33,831 nucleotides of DNA. It comes from an uncultured bacterium. GTDB taxonomy: Bacteria; Cyanobacteriota; Vampirovibrionia; Obscuribacterales; Obscuribacteraceae. The stretch lies in the NCBI GenBank assembly GCA_903835185.1, contig CAILLX010000187.1, forward strand, positions 1 through 33,831, written 5' to 3'. Position numbers and translations under genes: made by a program. Numbering within the stretch: position 1 is the stretch's first letter; each line of letters opens with the position of its first letter. Below, piece by piece: positions 8,252 to 15,522 of the stretch. Below the pieces are notes generated by a model. It worked only from the letters and a program-made list of their open reading frames with translations, was not told the DNA's origin and ran no database searches.

Positions 8252-8821
8252 ATGCAACATCGACATCTTAGCAGCCTGACCGTAATTCCAATGGTCCTGG
8301 GACTTTTTCTTGCTGCCCCAGGGCAGAGTATTTTGGCCAAGACCACCAATGCCAAGTGCATGCACCAACACGGAGCACCCTGTACTGGCAGCAAAACAGC
8401 AACATTAGACAAGGATATTTATTGCACTTTAATGTGCGATCAGTCATTCAAAAACCTGACCACACTGCTCGGCAGCTCCGGGCTGAAGAAGACACTGGAA
8501 GACAAGGGAACAATAACTCTCTTTGCGCCTAATGATGCAGCTTTCTGGAAGCAGCGCAAAGGTTTTATTGCAGATATCTCCAAAGATCCCAAGAGACTGA
8601 AGAGCGTTCTTAGCTATCATGTGCTTCCACACAAAGCGACTGTCAGCGAACTAGCCGGCATGCGCGCTGCAAAAACACTGGAAGGCAGCGACGTTATGAT
8701 AAGCACCAAGGATGGTGCTGTTGAAATCGATGGCGCACTCATTACAAAGGGCGACATTAAGTGCAGCAACGGTGTCATACACGTGATAGACGATGTCCTG
8801 ATGCCAGATCGCGGCAAATAA
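8252..8821 (+). CDS. Secreted fasciclin (FAS1) domain protein
   Basis: The 189-residue protein has a signal peptide (basic MQHRHL start, hydrophobic stretch to about residue 30, cleavage probably near ILAK) and then one FAS1 domain to the C-terminus. Recognisable FAS1 elements are the H1-type segment TITLFAPNDAAF, the YH motif in LSYHVLP, and the closing GVIHVIDDVLMP. A short Cys-containing stretch (CMHQHGAPC and CTLMC) precedes the domain and could form disulfides. FAS1 proteins are extracellular adhesion or matrix proteins; the ligand here is unknown. The gene stands alone: divergent from mnmD, convergent with the CoA-transferase, and followed by its own strong terminator. Confidence 0.9.
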   Translation: MQHRHLSSLTVIPMVLGLFLAAPGQSILAKTTNAKCMHQHGAPCTGSKTATLDKDIYCTLMCDQSFKNLTTLLGSSGLKKTLEDKGTITLFAPNDAAFWKQRKGFIADISKDPKRLKSVLSYHVLPHKATVSELAGMRAAKTLEGSDVMISTKDGAVEIDGALITKGDIKCSNGVIHVIDDVLMPDRGK

Positions 8822-8857
8822 TCTCCAACTACACCTGGCACCGTGCCGGTGTTTATC

Positions 8858-8894
8858 AAAGAGACGGGGCCCTAATTAGCGCACCGTCTCTTTT
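8858..8894. terminator. Rho-independent terminator, probably bidirectional
   Basis: AAAGAGACGG (8858-8867) pairs with CCGTCTCTTT (8884-8893), a perfect 10-bp stem, followed by T at 8894. The loop is 16 nt. It lies 37 bp after the fasciclin gene and between convergent genes. The A-rich start of the stem gives a T-run on the minus strand too, so it could also stop transcription from the CoA-transferase side. Confidence 0.8.
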
Positions 8895-8979
8895 AGTCAC
8901 TGCGATCAGATCTACTCTTGCTATGTGTTAAACAGTCACACCTGCTGATTCACAAATGCTGCCAGATCAGGTCGTGCAA

Positions 8980-10329
8980 TTAACGGGAGTGCTTGATTGC
9001 AACTTCCGAACGCGACCAGGGGAAGCGTGAACACTGTTCCTCCAGCTTGGCACGATGATCCGGATGAGCAACAGCAATGAGAGCTTTGGCACGCTCTCGC
9101 AGATTGCGTCCATGCAGATGCGCAATCCCATATTCTGTAACTACATAATGGACATCTGCTCGCGAAGTCACCACACCGCTGCCTTCGGCTAGAAATGCAG
9201 TTATTCTCGATACAGATCCACCCTTAGCAGTCGATGGCAGTGCAATGATTGCACGCCCGTTCTTGCACCGGGCTGCACCACGGATAAAATCTACTTGTCC
9301 ACCAAATCCGCTGTAGAGATAGGTTCCAATTGAATCAGCTGATACCTGACCGGTCAGATCGACCTGCAAGGCGGAGTTAATGGCAGTCATTTTGTAATTC
9401 TGCGAAATTATAAACGGGTCGTTAATAAAGTCGCTGGGCTGGAAGGAGACCGACGGATTGTTGTCGAGAAAGTCATATAGCCTCTTTGTACCCATAGCAA
9501 AACTAACGGCTATCTGCCCAGGCAAAACAGTCTTCAAGTCGTTGGTGATAGCTCCGGACTCTACAAGATCCACAATGCCATCCGATATCATCTCGCTGTG
9601 CACACCCAGATCCTTCTTGCCATTAAGACAACGCAGCACTGCATCAGGAATGGTGCCAATTCCGAGTTGGAGAGTAGCACCGTCTTCAACAAGTGTGGCA
9701 ACATGTTGCCCGATTGCTGCCGAGACTTCATCCGTCTGGTCGACATTGAGCGAAGGAAGTGGACGATCAGTCTCGACAATATGATCAATGCGGCTGATGT
9801 GAAGAAACGACCGCCCAAGCGTGCGCGGCATCTGCTTGTTGACTTCAGCAATAACTATGCGCGCTCGTTTTCTTGCTGCAATGGTGCAATCTACCGACAC
9901 GCCATAGCTGCAATAGCCATGTGTATCCGGGGGAGAGACCTGAATTAAACAGACATCAACATCAAGTTGCCCAGACATGAACAGCGAAGGTATTTCGCTC
10001 AAGAACACAGGTGTGTAATCTGCATGTCCATCGTTAACAGCATCACGAATATTAGGTCCTATGAACAAAGCGTGAACCTGAAAAGCCCTGTGATTAGCTG
10101 GTTTAGTATAGTCAGCCTTGCCTAAAGTAAGAATGTGGTAGATATGCACATCCTTCAGCTCATCAGCACGTTCCACCATTTTTTCAATGAGAGTTGCTGG
10201 AGCAGCAGCATTTGACTGAATATAAACGCTGTCTCCGGACTTGATATCGCGGACAGCAGCCTCGGCCGTTGTAACCTTCCGCCGGTACTCCTCGATCCAT
10301 GAGCCGGTCCCAGCACTAACTGTCATCAT
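8980..10329 (-). CDS. Acetyl-CoA hydrolase/CoA-transferase family protein
   Basis: The 449-residue protein belongs to the acetyl-CoA hydrolase / 4-hydroxybutyrate CoA-transferase family, cytoplasmic enzymes that move CoA between acyl groups through a glutamyl-CoA thioester. Evidence is the N-terminal SGDSVYIQSNAAAPATL, the CoA-loop region LQLGIGTIPDAVL (about 220-232), the presumed catalytic Glu in GVHSEMISDG (E246), the GFGGQVDFIRGA motif and the C-terminal VVTEYGIAHLHGRNLRERA. ATG 10329 is chosen because GAGG lies about 6 nt upstream; GTG 10341 would add four residues and consume that site. Substrate cannot be set from sequence: acetate, butyrate, 4-hydroxybutyrate and succinate transferases look alike. 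It suggests fermentative or acyl-CoA metabolism. Confidence 0.88.
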   Translation of the reverse strand: MMTVSAGTGSWIEEYRRKVTTAEAAVRDIKSGDSVYIQSNAAAPATLIEKMVERADELKDVHIYHILTLGKADYTKPANHRAFQVHALFIGPNIRDAVNDGHADYTPVFLSEIPSLFMSGQLDVDVCLIQVSPPDTHGYCSYGVSVDCTIAARKRARIVIAEVNKQMPRTLGRSFLHISRIDHIVETDRPLPSLNVDQTDEVSAAIGQHVATLVEDGATLQLGIGTIPDAVLRCLNGKKDLGVHSEMISDGIVDLVESGAITNDLKTVLPGQIAVSFAMGTKRLYDFLDNNPSVSFQPSDFINDPFIISQNYKMTAINSALQVDLTGQVSADSIGTYLYSGFGGQVDFIRGAARCKNGRAIIALPSTAKGGSVSRITAFLAEGSGVVTSRADVHYVVTEYGIAHLHGRNLRERAKALIAVAHPDHRAKLEEQCSRFPWSRSEVAIKHSR

Positions 10330-10637
10330 TGGCAACCTCACTTGTAATGTTATCTCTCATTACCTACTCAAAATACCAGGCAGCAGTTATTCACCGGCCA
10401 CACGCAGACCGTCGTTGACTTATCCGGGTTCAACGACTTGCCTGCTGCCAGGACATAGTATATCCGCACAAACTGGCTTAAATACTGTGCTAATAGCCAC
10501 TAGTTGCGGTTATGGGCAGTTTTTAACTCTAGGGTTTCCAAGCGCCCGAACAAAAGGCAGTGTCCATTCAGCCAGGCATATCTAGCTGCTCCATCCTGTA
10601 GACTCCAGGTTCAGCGGCTGTCGAGACGCGCACGGTG

Positions 10638-10655
10638 GGCGGCTCGCGAGCCGCC
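10638..10655. repeat. 18-bp perfect GC palindrome
   Basis: GGCGGCTCGCGAGCCGCC is its own reverse complement and could form a very stable hairpin or cruciform. It sits beside the tandem array and shares its GGCGGC core, so the two may have a common origin. No T-tract follows in either direction, so it is not a classical terminator. Confidence 0.8.
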
Positions 10656-10671
10656 GCTACAACCGCCTTCT

Positions 10672-10774
10672 CTACAGCCGCCCATCTACTGCCACCTTCT
10701 CTACTGCCGCCTTCTCTACTGCCGCCTTCTCTACTGCCGCCTTCTCTACTGCCGCCCATCTACTGCCGCCCGTC
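10672..10774. repeat. 15-bp tandem repeat (minisatellite)
   Basis: Units of CTACTGCCGCCTTCT run head to tail at 10686, 10701, 10716, 10731 and 10746, the first with one mismatch and the last ending in CCATC. A divergent copy lies on each side (about 10672-10685 and 10760-10774). The middle copies are identical, suggesting recent slippage. The unit is a multiple of three but the array does not seem to lie in a gene. Confidence 0.85.
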
Positions 10775-10814
10775 TACGGTCATCACAAAGGTTCCAGGCA
10801 GTGGGAAACAGTGC

Positions 10815-11846
10815 TTATCTGCGGCTAATTGCCTGCGTTGCTGCTTTCTGCCAGACTTGCTGAATAGCATTCATTATCGGCTCGACCTGCGTAAGCTCAA
10901 TGGGGTGACCGGCACCAGGGATGATTGTAAGGCTGGAGCCAGGAATAGCACGGCTCAATGGATAAGAGTGCAGATCAGGGGGAACTACCTGATCTGCGCC
11001 GCCTGTAACTATCGCAACTGGGCAAGCAATCTCTTTATAATGCGAGCTCATACGCACAAGAGTATCGTTCAAAGTAAGATCATCCTGCGCATAAGCCTTG
11101 ACCTGCCCCGGGCGCATAACCAACGACGTATAAGTATCGACATAGTCACGCGGCGCACAATCAGGGCTGAACTCGTCAGAGACATTCAGCTCGACCCATG
11201 GACGTTGGGCAACGATAAAACTGGATATGAGCAGATCTCCCACCACCGGGATGAGATCAGCTATATCCTGGGCAGACCCGGCAGTTGCTGGAGTCTTGAA
11301 GGCAACAGCTGAGAGGAGCACGACTCCGGAGATATCGTCAGGGAAGTTCAAGGCATAAGCAAGGGCAACAGCGCCACCCCAGGAGTGCCCAACAATGACT
11401 GGACCGACTACGCCAAGCTTTCCGAGAGCATCGTGAATCAAACGTGCCTGAACATCTGCTGTAACAATGCGGTTAGATTCACGTTGGCTATATCCGTGCC
11501 CTGGACGATCAAATGCAATCGCCTGATAGTACCTTGCAGCGGCAGGCAGTAGAGCTACTTTGAAATCCTGTAGCAAACCATCATTGCCATGGATGAAAAC
11601 AACCGGTCGGCCGGAACCCTGACTGAGATAGTGAAGACGCACCCCATCGGCAGTAACAAACTCACCGACCGGTGGATGTCTTATCTCTTGTGTAAATACA
11701 ATCAGCCAGGCAACAGCTTGCAAAATCGCCAGACCAAGAGCCATATAAGGCAAAGCGCTTAACACACGCTCTTTCGCCTGCTCTAAAATTATTTGCTGCT
11801 CTTCTTGTGACCTCAAAAACAAACACTCCAGCAACTGCTCAGACAT
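10815..11846 (-). CDS. Membrane-anchored alpha/beta hydrolase
   Basis: The 343-residue protein has one hydrophobic segment (about 30-51, ALPYMALGLAILQAVAWLIV), followed by an alpha/beta hydrolase fold starting at FVTADGVRLHYLSQGSG. Visible are the oxyanion-hole motif FIHGND, RPGHGYS, the nucleophile elbow GHSWGG (Ser about 155), a late acidic position in TGGADQVV and the catalytic His in GAGHPIE. It is probably an N-terminally anchored hydrolase; the substrate is unknown. ATG 11846 overlaps the upstream flavoprotein stop (ATGTCTGA), implying translational coupling; GTG 11864 would add six residues. It is the last gene of a minus-strand operon. Confidence 0.87.
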   Translation of the reverse strand: MSEQLLECLFLRSQEEQQIILEQAKERVLSALPYMALGLAILQAVAWLIVFTQEIRHPPVGEFVTADGVRLHYLSQGSGRPVVFIHGNDGLLQDFKVALLPAAARYYQAIAFDRPGHGYSQRESNRIVTADVQARLIHDALGKLGVVGPVIVGHSWGGAVALAYALNFPDDISGVVLLSAVAFKTPATAGSAQDIADLIPVVGDLLISSFIVAQRPWVELNVSDEFSPDCAPRDYVDTYTSLVMRPGQVKAYAQDDLTLNDTLVRMSSHYKEIACPVAIVTGGADQVVPPDLHSYPLSRAIPGSSLTIIPGAGHPIELTQVEPIMNAIQQVWQKAATQAISRR

Positions 11847-13038
11847 GCTCTCCGGCTGCCACACCGGATGACCAGGCCCATTGTAAGTTGTACCCGCCCA
11901 ACCAGCCAGTTACATCTAGAACTTCACCTGTACAGTAAAGCCCGGGCACTTTGTTGGCTTCCATAGTACGGGAAGCAACTGCAGTAGTGGCAATTCCACC
12001 ACGAGTCACTTCAGCAGTCTTAAATCCGACTGTACCAGCAGGGACAATCCGCCAGGAATGAAGGCGGGTAGCCACCTCATTTAGGCTCTTAGCTGACATT
12101 CCAGCTAGCGCTCCTGCTGGCAGATACAGCCGGCTAAATGTTTCAGCAAAACGTTTGGGCAGCTGCTCAGCTAAAACAGTCTTGAGCTGAGCTTTAACAC
12201 CGCCGGCAGCTTTAGAGGCTAACCATTGCTCAACATCGAGCGCTGGCAGAAGATCAATGACAATTTCAGCTCCGGCTCTCCAGTATAACGATGCTTGCAG
12301 GCAAGCCGGACCGCTCAGCCCCTTATGAGTTATAAGGATACTTTCCTGAAATGAGCTTCTGCCGACACTGACTGTACCATCCAGAGAAACACCAGCTAAG
12401 CTGGCAAACTCTTCAAGAAGCTCGGACGGCAGGCGAAAGCTATCCAGAGCCGGCTCTGGTTTTATGACAGGCAGTCCAAACTGTTCAGCAAGCTTATAAC
12501 CAAATCCGGTGGCACCAAGTTGAGGAGCAGCAAGTCCACCGGAGGCAATTACCAGAGATCTACAGTCAATGCAACCACTGTCAGTTGTCACATAGAACCG
12601 GTTGGCGCCACCTGCCTGCACTGATAGAACACGACAGCCAAGCACAAAAGACACCTGTGCTTGCCGGCACTCCCCAACAAGAGCATCAACTATTGCCGAA
12701 GAAGAGCTGTTGCAAAAAAGTTGACCAGCCTTCTTTTCACAGAAAGAAACATGGTGCCGCTGCAAGAAAGAGAGGAAATCATTAGGTGTATAGCGAGCCA
12801 GTGCCGACTTGCAGAAATGCGAGTTTTGCGAGACATAGTTGTCCGGTCCAGCATAAATATTGGTGAAGTTGCAATGACCACCGCCTGAAATCAATATCTT
12901 GCGACCTGCCTGCTCGTTGTGGTCAACAACTGCAACCGACCTGCCGCGGCGCCCGGCAGTCAGAGCACACATGAGTCCGGATGCTCCAGCACCGATGATG
13001 ATGACATCAAATGCTCGACTATTTGGCCCAGGGAACAC
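11839..13038 (-). CDS. HI0933-family FAD-binding flavoprotein (YhiN-like)
   Basis: The 399-residue protein shows the Rossmann FAD site DVIIIGAGASGL (GAGASG at about 16-21), the signature GRKILISGGGHCNFTN of the HI0933/YhiN family, a mid-protein IASGGLAAPQLGATGFGY and the C-terminal GEVLDVTGWLGGYNLQWAWSSG, which closes the FAD site. The physiological reaction of this oxidoreductase family is poorly defined. The start is GTG 13038, with AAGGA at 13047-13051 and an 8-nt spacer; it lies inside the upstream gene, overlapping it by 20 bp. A longer frame reaches 13140, but its extra residues are read across the upstream gene. It overlaps the hydrolase downstream by 8 bp, so the three genes look like one operon. 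Confidence 0.9.
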   Translation of the reverse strand: MFPGPNSRAFDVIIIGAGASGLMCALTAGRRGRSVAVVDHNEQAGRKILISGGGHCNFTNIYAGPDNYVSQNSHFCKSALARYTPNDFLSFLQRHHVSFCEKKAGQLFCNSSSSAIVDALVGECRQAQVSFVLGCRVLSVQAGGANRFYVTTDSGCIDCRSLVIASGGLAAPQLGATGFGYKLAEQFGLPVIKPEPALDSFRLPSELLEEFASLAGVSLDGTVSVGRSSFQESILITHKGLSGPACLQASLYWRAGAEIVIDLLPALDVEQWLASKAAGGVKAQLKTVLAEQLPKRFAETFSRLYLPAGALAGMSAKSLNEVATRLHSWRIVPAGTVGFKTAEVTRGGIATTAVASRTMEANKVPGLYCTGEVLDVTGWLGGYNLQWAWSSGVAAGEHV

Positions 13039-13963
13039 TGTTAATGTCCTTCGGCAAGGGAGAGCTGCTTGCGCCCCAGAAGTTGGTGACCGGCGCCTGC
13101 TGCTGTATATACGGCACTGCAGCAGGTGCTGTGGTGGCATAGTAAGAGCCGGAAGCAGATGTATCTGTTGTTGAGGGAGAATAATAGTTGCCAGAGGCTT
13201 TACTAGGTGCTGATTGAATAACGTTAGTAGGTGTTACTACTCCGTTGCCAGAAGAGCCTGCACTAAATACTGCTGACGCGCCAAGCGCCGCTGCCCCTCC
13301 CCAGCCACCATAGCCGCCCCAGGCAGATCCACCGCTCCAGGGCGAACCACCACCCCATCCGCCATAACCGGCAGGTCCTCCACCCCAACTGCTATAACCG
13401 CTCCAGGGCGAACCACCGCCCCATCCGCCATAACCGGCAGGTCCTCCACCCCAGCTGCTATAACCACTCCAGGGCGAACCACCGCCCCATCCGCCATAAC
13501 CGGCAGGTCCTCCACCCCAACTGCTATAACCGCTTCGCCAGCCACCCCATGGTGAACCTATGCCATACCCAAAGCCTGATCCTGCTGTCAGAGGCAATGC
13601 GACAGCAAAGCTGTTAAGCCCTGAATTGGCTTGTGCCGAGCCCTCAAGTAGTGTCGGTGAACGAAATGTCTCAGTCGGGCGCTCATATGGCTTGGGCGTG
13701 TTGGCAAAGTAGCCTGGCACAGTGAAATAACCTTTCTGCACAGGCTGAAACTGCCCGGCTGCCGAGCTACCCGCCCCAGCCGACCCTGGCGTTGAGTTGT
13801 CGGCTACAGTGCTACTCCTGGCACTCTCCTGGCGTTGGAAACGGTCCCATTGGCTGGTTTCATTGTCAGCCAGGGCACGCCCTGGTATGGCTAACGCCAG
13901 GAAGGTGGCAACTAGCCAGGGCACAATTGCTGCCTTACTCAGATGCCGCATGTGACTTGCCAT
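13019..13963 (-). CDS. Exported Gly/Trp/Tyr/Ser-rich repeat protein
   Basis: The 314-residue protein has a signal peptide (MASHMRHLSKAA, then a hydrophobic core, cleavage after GRALA near residue 33). A Ser/Gln/Ala-rich spacer follows. The central low-complexity region holds three 22-residue repeats based on SGYSSWGGGPAGYGG, then a Gly/Ala stretch, and the tail is rich in Ser, Thr, Tyr and Pro. Such Gly/aromatic-rich sequences occur in surface and matrix proteins and tend to self-associate; that role is inference. I recognise no domain. ATG 13963 is preceded by an excellent AGGAGGAGG (13968-13976). A longer frame to 14050 lacks a comparable site and would bury the signal peptide. It overlaps the flavoprotein start. 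Confidence 0.82.
   Translation of the reverse strand: MASHMRHLSKAAIVPWLVATFLALAIPGRALADNETSQWDRFQRQESARSSTVADNSTPGSAGAGSSAAGQFQPVQKGYFTVPGYFANTPKPYERPTETFRSPTLLEGSAQANSGLNSFAVALPLTAGSGFGYGIGSPWGGWRSGYSSWGGGPAGYGGWGGGSPWSGYSSWGGGPAGYGGWGGGSPWSGYSSWGGGPAGYGGWGGGSPWSGGSAWGGYGGWGGAAALGASAVFSAGSSGNGVVTPTNVIQSAPSKASGNYYSPSTTDTSASGSYYATTAPAAVPYIQQQAPVTNFWGASSSPLPKDINSVPWAK
13047..13051 (-). promoter_or_regulatory. Ribosome-binding site deciding the flavoprotein start
   Basis: AAGGA on the minus strand lies 8 nt before GTG 13038 and inside the end of the upstream coding region. It is the reason for preferring an overlapping GTG start over the longer open frame to 13140. Confidence 0.6.
13331..13528. 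repeat. Three 66-bp in-frame tandem repeats
   Basis: The marker GCAGGTCCTC recurs at 13371, 13437 and 13503, exactly 66 bp apart, within near-identical units coding 22 residues each. Differences are scattered single bases, so the array expanded recently in evolutionary terms. The outer boundaries are approximate. Confidence 0.88.
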
Positions 13964-13967
13964 GGCG

Positions 13968-13976
13968 CCTCCTCCT
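13968..13976 (-). promoter_or_regulatory. Strong ribosome-binding site of the repeat protein
   Basis: AGGAGGAGG on the minus strand lies 4 nt before ATG 13963, with an overlapping AGGAGG register at 7 nt. It fixes the start directly before the signal peptide. Confidence 0.75.
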
Positions 13977-14071
13977 GACAATAACCAAGTTTCAGGCGAC
14001 AGCAATGATATTGCCGTCCGGTTGTCCTGAGAGAATATTCCCCTGGACACCTGCTAGTTCACCTTTACCTA

Positions 14072-15025
14072 TTAGGAACGTGCTGCTGCCAGTTTGCTTG
14101 TCTTGTAGACGGGAGTCAGCCATTTGCTGTATTTGGTGACTTCGCCACGGCAGATACTGATATAAGCATCTCTCACTTTTTCACAGATTGGTCCTGTTTG
14201 AGCATTACCCACTGCATGATGGTCGACTTCAATAATTGGAGTAATCTGGGCGCCAGTGCCACAGAAAAACAGCTCATCTGCAATATAAAGCTCGCTGCGA
14301 TCGACCTGGCGTATTGTCGTCGACAAGCCAAGCTCAGCGGCAGCAATCTCCATAATAGTTGCCCGGGTGACACCTTCGAGTATATTGTCGCAAACCGGCG
14401 TTGTGATGAGCTCTCCGCGCCGCACCATAAAGAGATTCATAGCGCTGCCTTCGGATACATGGCCGTTTTCGGAAAGGACAATACAATCATCAAACCCAGC
14501 CTTAACAGCGTCTGTCTTGGCCAGCGCTGTATTTGCATAAGCACCAACTATCTTGGCTCGAGCAGGAATAGCATTATCTTCTACCCGCCGCCAGCTTGAT
14601 ACTTGCACTTTCAGTCCTGGTGCGCCATGGAAATAGTCGCCAAAAGGTACAGTAAACATGCACAGCTTGCTTGGGTTGTCGTGAAGTCCAGGACCGATGC
14701 GTTGGGCAGCCTTATAGACTGAGGGACGGATGTAAGTGTCAGTGCGCGGGTTGTTGCGCCGCAGCAGCTCAACGGTCAGTTTGCAGATCTCATCAATCGA
14801 GAAGTCCAGTTCAAGATTCATAATCTTCATTGAGTCATACAGGCGCTCCATATGCTCACGCAGTCTGAAGATATACATCTCCTCCTGCACCTCGTTCCAG
14901 TAGCCGCGAATTCCTTCAAAGACAGCTGTTCCATAAAGGAAGGCGTGAGTCATGATATTGACCTTAGCCTCTGCAAGCGGTACAAAATTGCCTTCGAAGT
15001 ACGCGTAGTTAATATTCTCGTTCAC
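14072..15025 (-). CDS. ilvE: Branched-chain amino acid aminotransferase
   Basis: The 317-residue PLP enzyme of fold type IV transfers amino groups between glutamate and the 2-oxo acids of leucine, isoleucine and valine in the cytoplasm. The sequence shows HAFLYGTAVFEGIRGY (27-42), the conserved RPSVYKA, the PLP lysine K158 in ARAKIVGAYANTALAK, the phosphate-binding EGSAMNLF (192-199), GVTRATIMEIA and the closing ELFFCGTGAQITPI. Length and motifs fit IlvE better than D-amino acid transaminase or aminodeoxychorismate lyase. The start is GTG 15025, with AGAGGA upstream at a 7-nt spacer. No other ilv or leu genes are in the window. Confidence 0.93.
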   Translation of the reverse strand: MNENINYAYFEGNFVPLAEAKVNIMTHAFLYGTAVFEGIRGYWNEVQEEMYIFRLREHMERLYDSMKIMNLELDFSIDEICKLTVELLRRNNPRTDTYIRPSVYKAAQRIGPGLHDNPSKLCMFTVPFGDYFHGAPGLKVQVSSWRRVEDNAIPARAKIVGAYANTALAKTDAVKAGFDDCIVLSENGHVSEGSAMNLFMVRRGELITTPVCDNILEGVTRATIMEIAAAELGLSTTIRQVDRSELYIADELFFCGTGAQITPIIEVDHHAVGNAQTGPICEKVRDAYISICRGEVTKYSKWLTPVYKTSKLAAARS

Positions 15026-15060
15026 TTTGGCTTCCTCTTAATGCGACTAACCAAAAACAC

Positions 15061-15510
15061 CTAAATATGCTCTTTGCAAAACCTGATGCGATCTTCAACA
15101 GTTTTCTTTTTGTATGTATCGTTGGAGAACTGCTCGTATTGTTCAAACGCTTGCAGCGCCTGAGCATAATCCTTGTTTGCTTCCTGCATCACTCCCAGCT
15201 CATAGAAGGCGTTAGCAAAAGTGGGTTCGGCAGCTGTAGCTGCTCGAAACTCTACTGTCGCTTCCTGCAGCCGGCCTTTCTTCTTGAGAGCTAATCCGAG
15301 AGCAGTGTGGCAGGCCGCCGATTCAGGATGCCCTTTCACCTTCTCCTGAAACATTTTGATTGCCTGATCTACATTACCTATAGAGAGCTCGTAGTAGCCT
15401 TTTTCCAACTTCTTGTCCCAGTTGATCTGCCCGGCGGAAGATGGATTAATAGAGCTGATCGAAGCTATCAGGATAGACAGAGCCAGGGCATATTTAAACA
15501 TCTCTTTCAC
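15061..15510 (-). CDS. Exported TPR protein
   Basis: The 149-residue protein has a signal peptide (MKEMFKYALALSILIASISS, cleavage near SSAG) followed by about three TPR-like helix pairs: KKLEKGYYELSIGNVDQAIKMF, AACHTALGLALKKKGRLQEA and ANAFYELGVMQEANKDYAQAL. TPR proteins are protein-binding scaffolds; here probably periplasmic or outer-membrane associated. The GTG at 15510 is preferred because GGAGG (15516-15520) lies 5 nt upstream. ATG 15522, directly abutting the TAG of the CsgG-like gene, and ATG 15501 are alternatives. Tight packing with the CsgG-like gene suggests a shared operon and perhaps shared function. Confidence 0.83.
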   Translation of the reverse strand: MKEMFKYALALSILIASISSINPSSAGQINWDKKLEKGYYELSIGNVDQAIKMFQEKVKGHPESAACHTALGLALKKKGRLQEATVEFRAATAAEPTFANAFYELGVMQEANKDYAQALQAFEQYEQFSNDTYKKKTVEDRIRFCKEHI

Positions 15511-15515
15511 TCTTG

Positions 15516-15520
15516 CCTCC
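15516..15520 (-). promoter_or_regulatory. Ribosome-binding site deciding the TPR-protein start
   Basis: GGAGG lies 5 nt before GTG 15510 and overlaps the first codons of the longer ATG 15522 frame. It is the basis for choosing GTG. Confidence 0.5.
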
Positions 15521-15522
15521 AT

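Larger units (their letters stand above)
10330..10814. other. 485-bp repeat-rich intergenic region
   Basis: This lies between the alpha/beta hydrolase stop and the CoA-transferase start, both on the minus strand. It holds an 18-bp perfect palindrome and a 15-bp tandem array, described separately. The minus-strand frame across the array (10568-10759) encodes only GGSRE repeats and has no ribosome-binding site, so it is not called as a gene. The promoter of the CoA-transferase should lie in the upper part, but no clear motif is visible. Confidence 0.5.

Noticed and set aside
10568..10759. Minus-strand frame encoding GGSRE repeats
   Set aside because: It is a translation of the 15-bp minisatellite without start signal or any non-repeat domain.
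10686..10774. CRISPR array
   Set aside because: The 15-bp units are contiguous with no spacers, so this is a tandem repeat.
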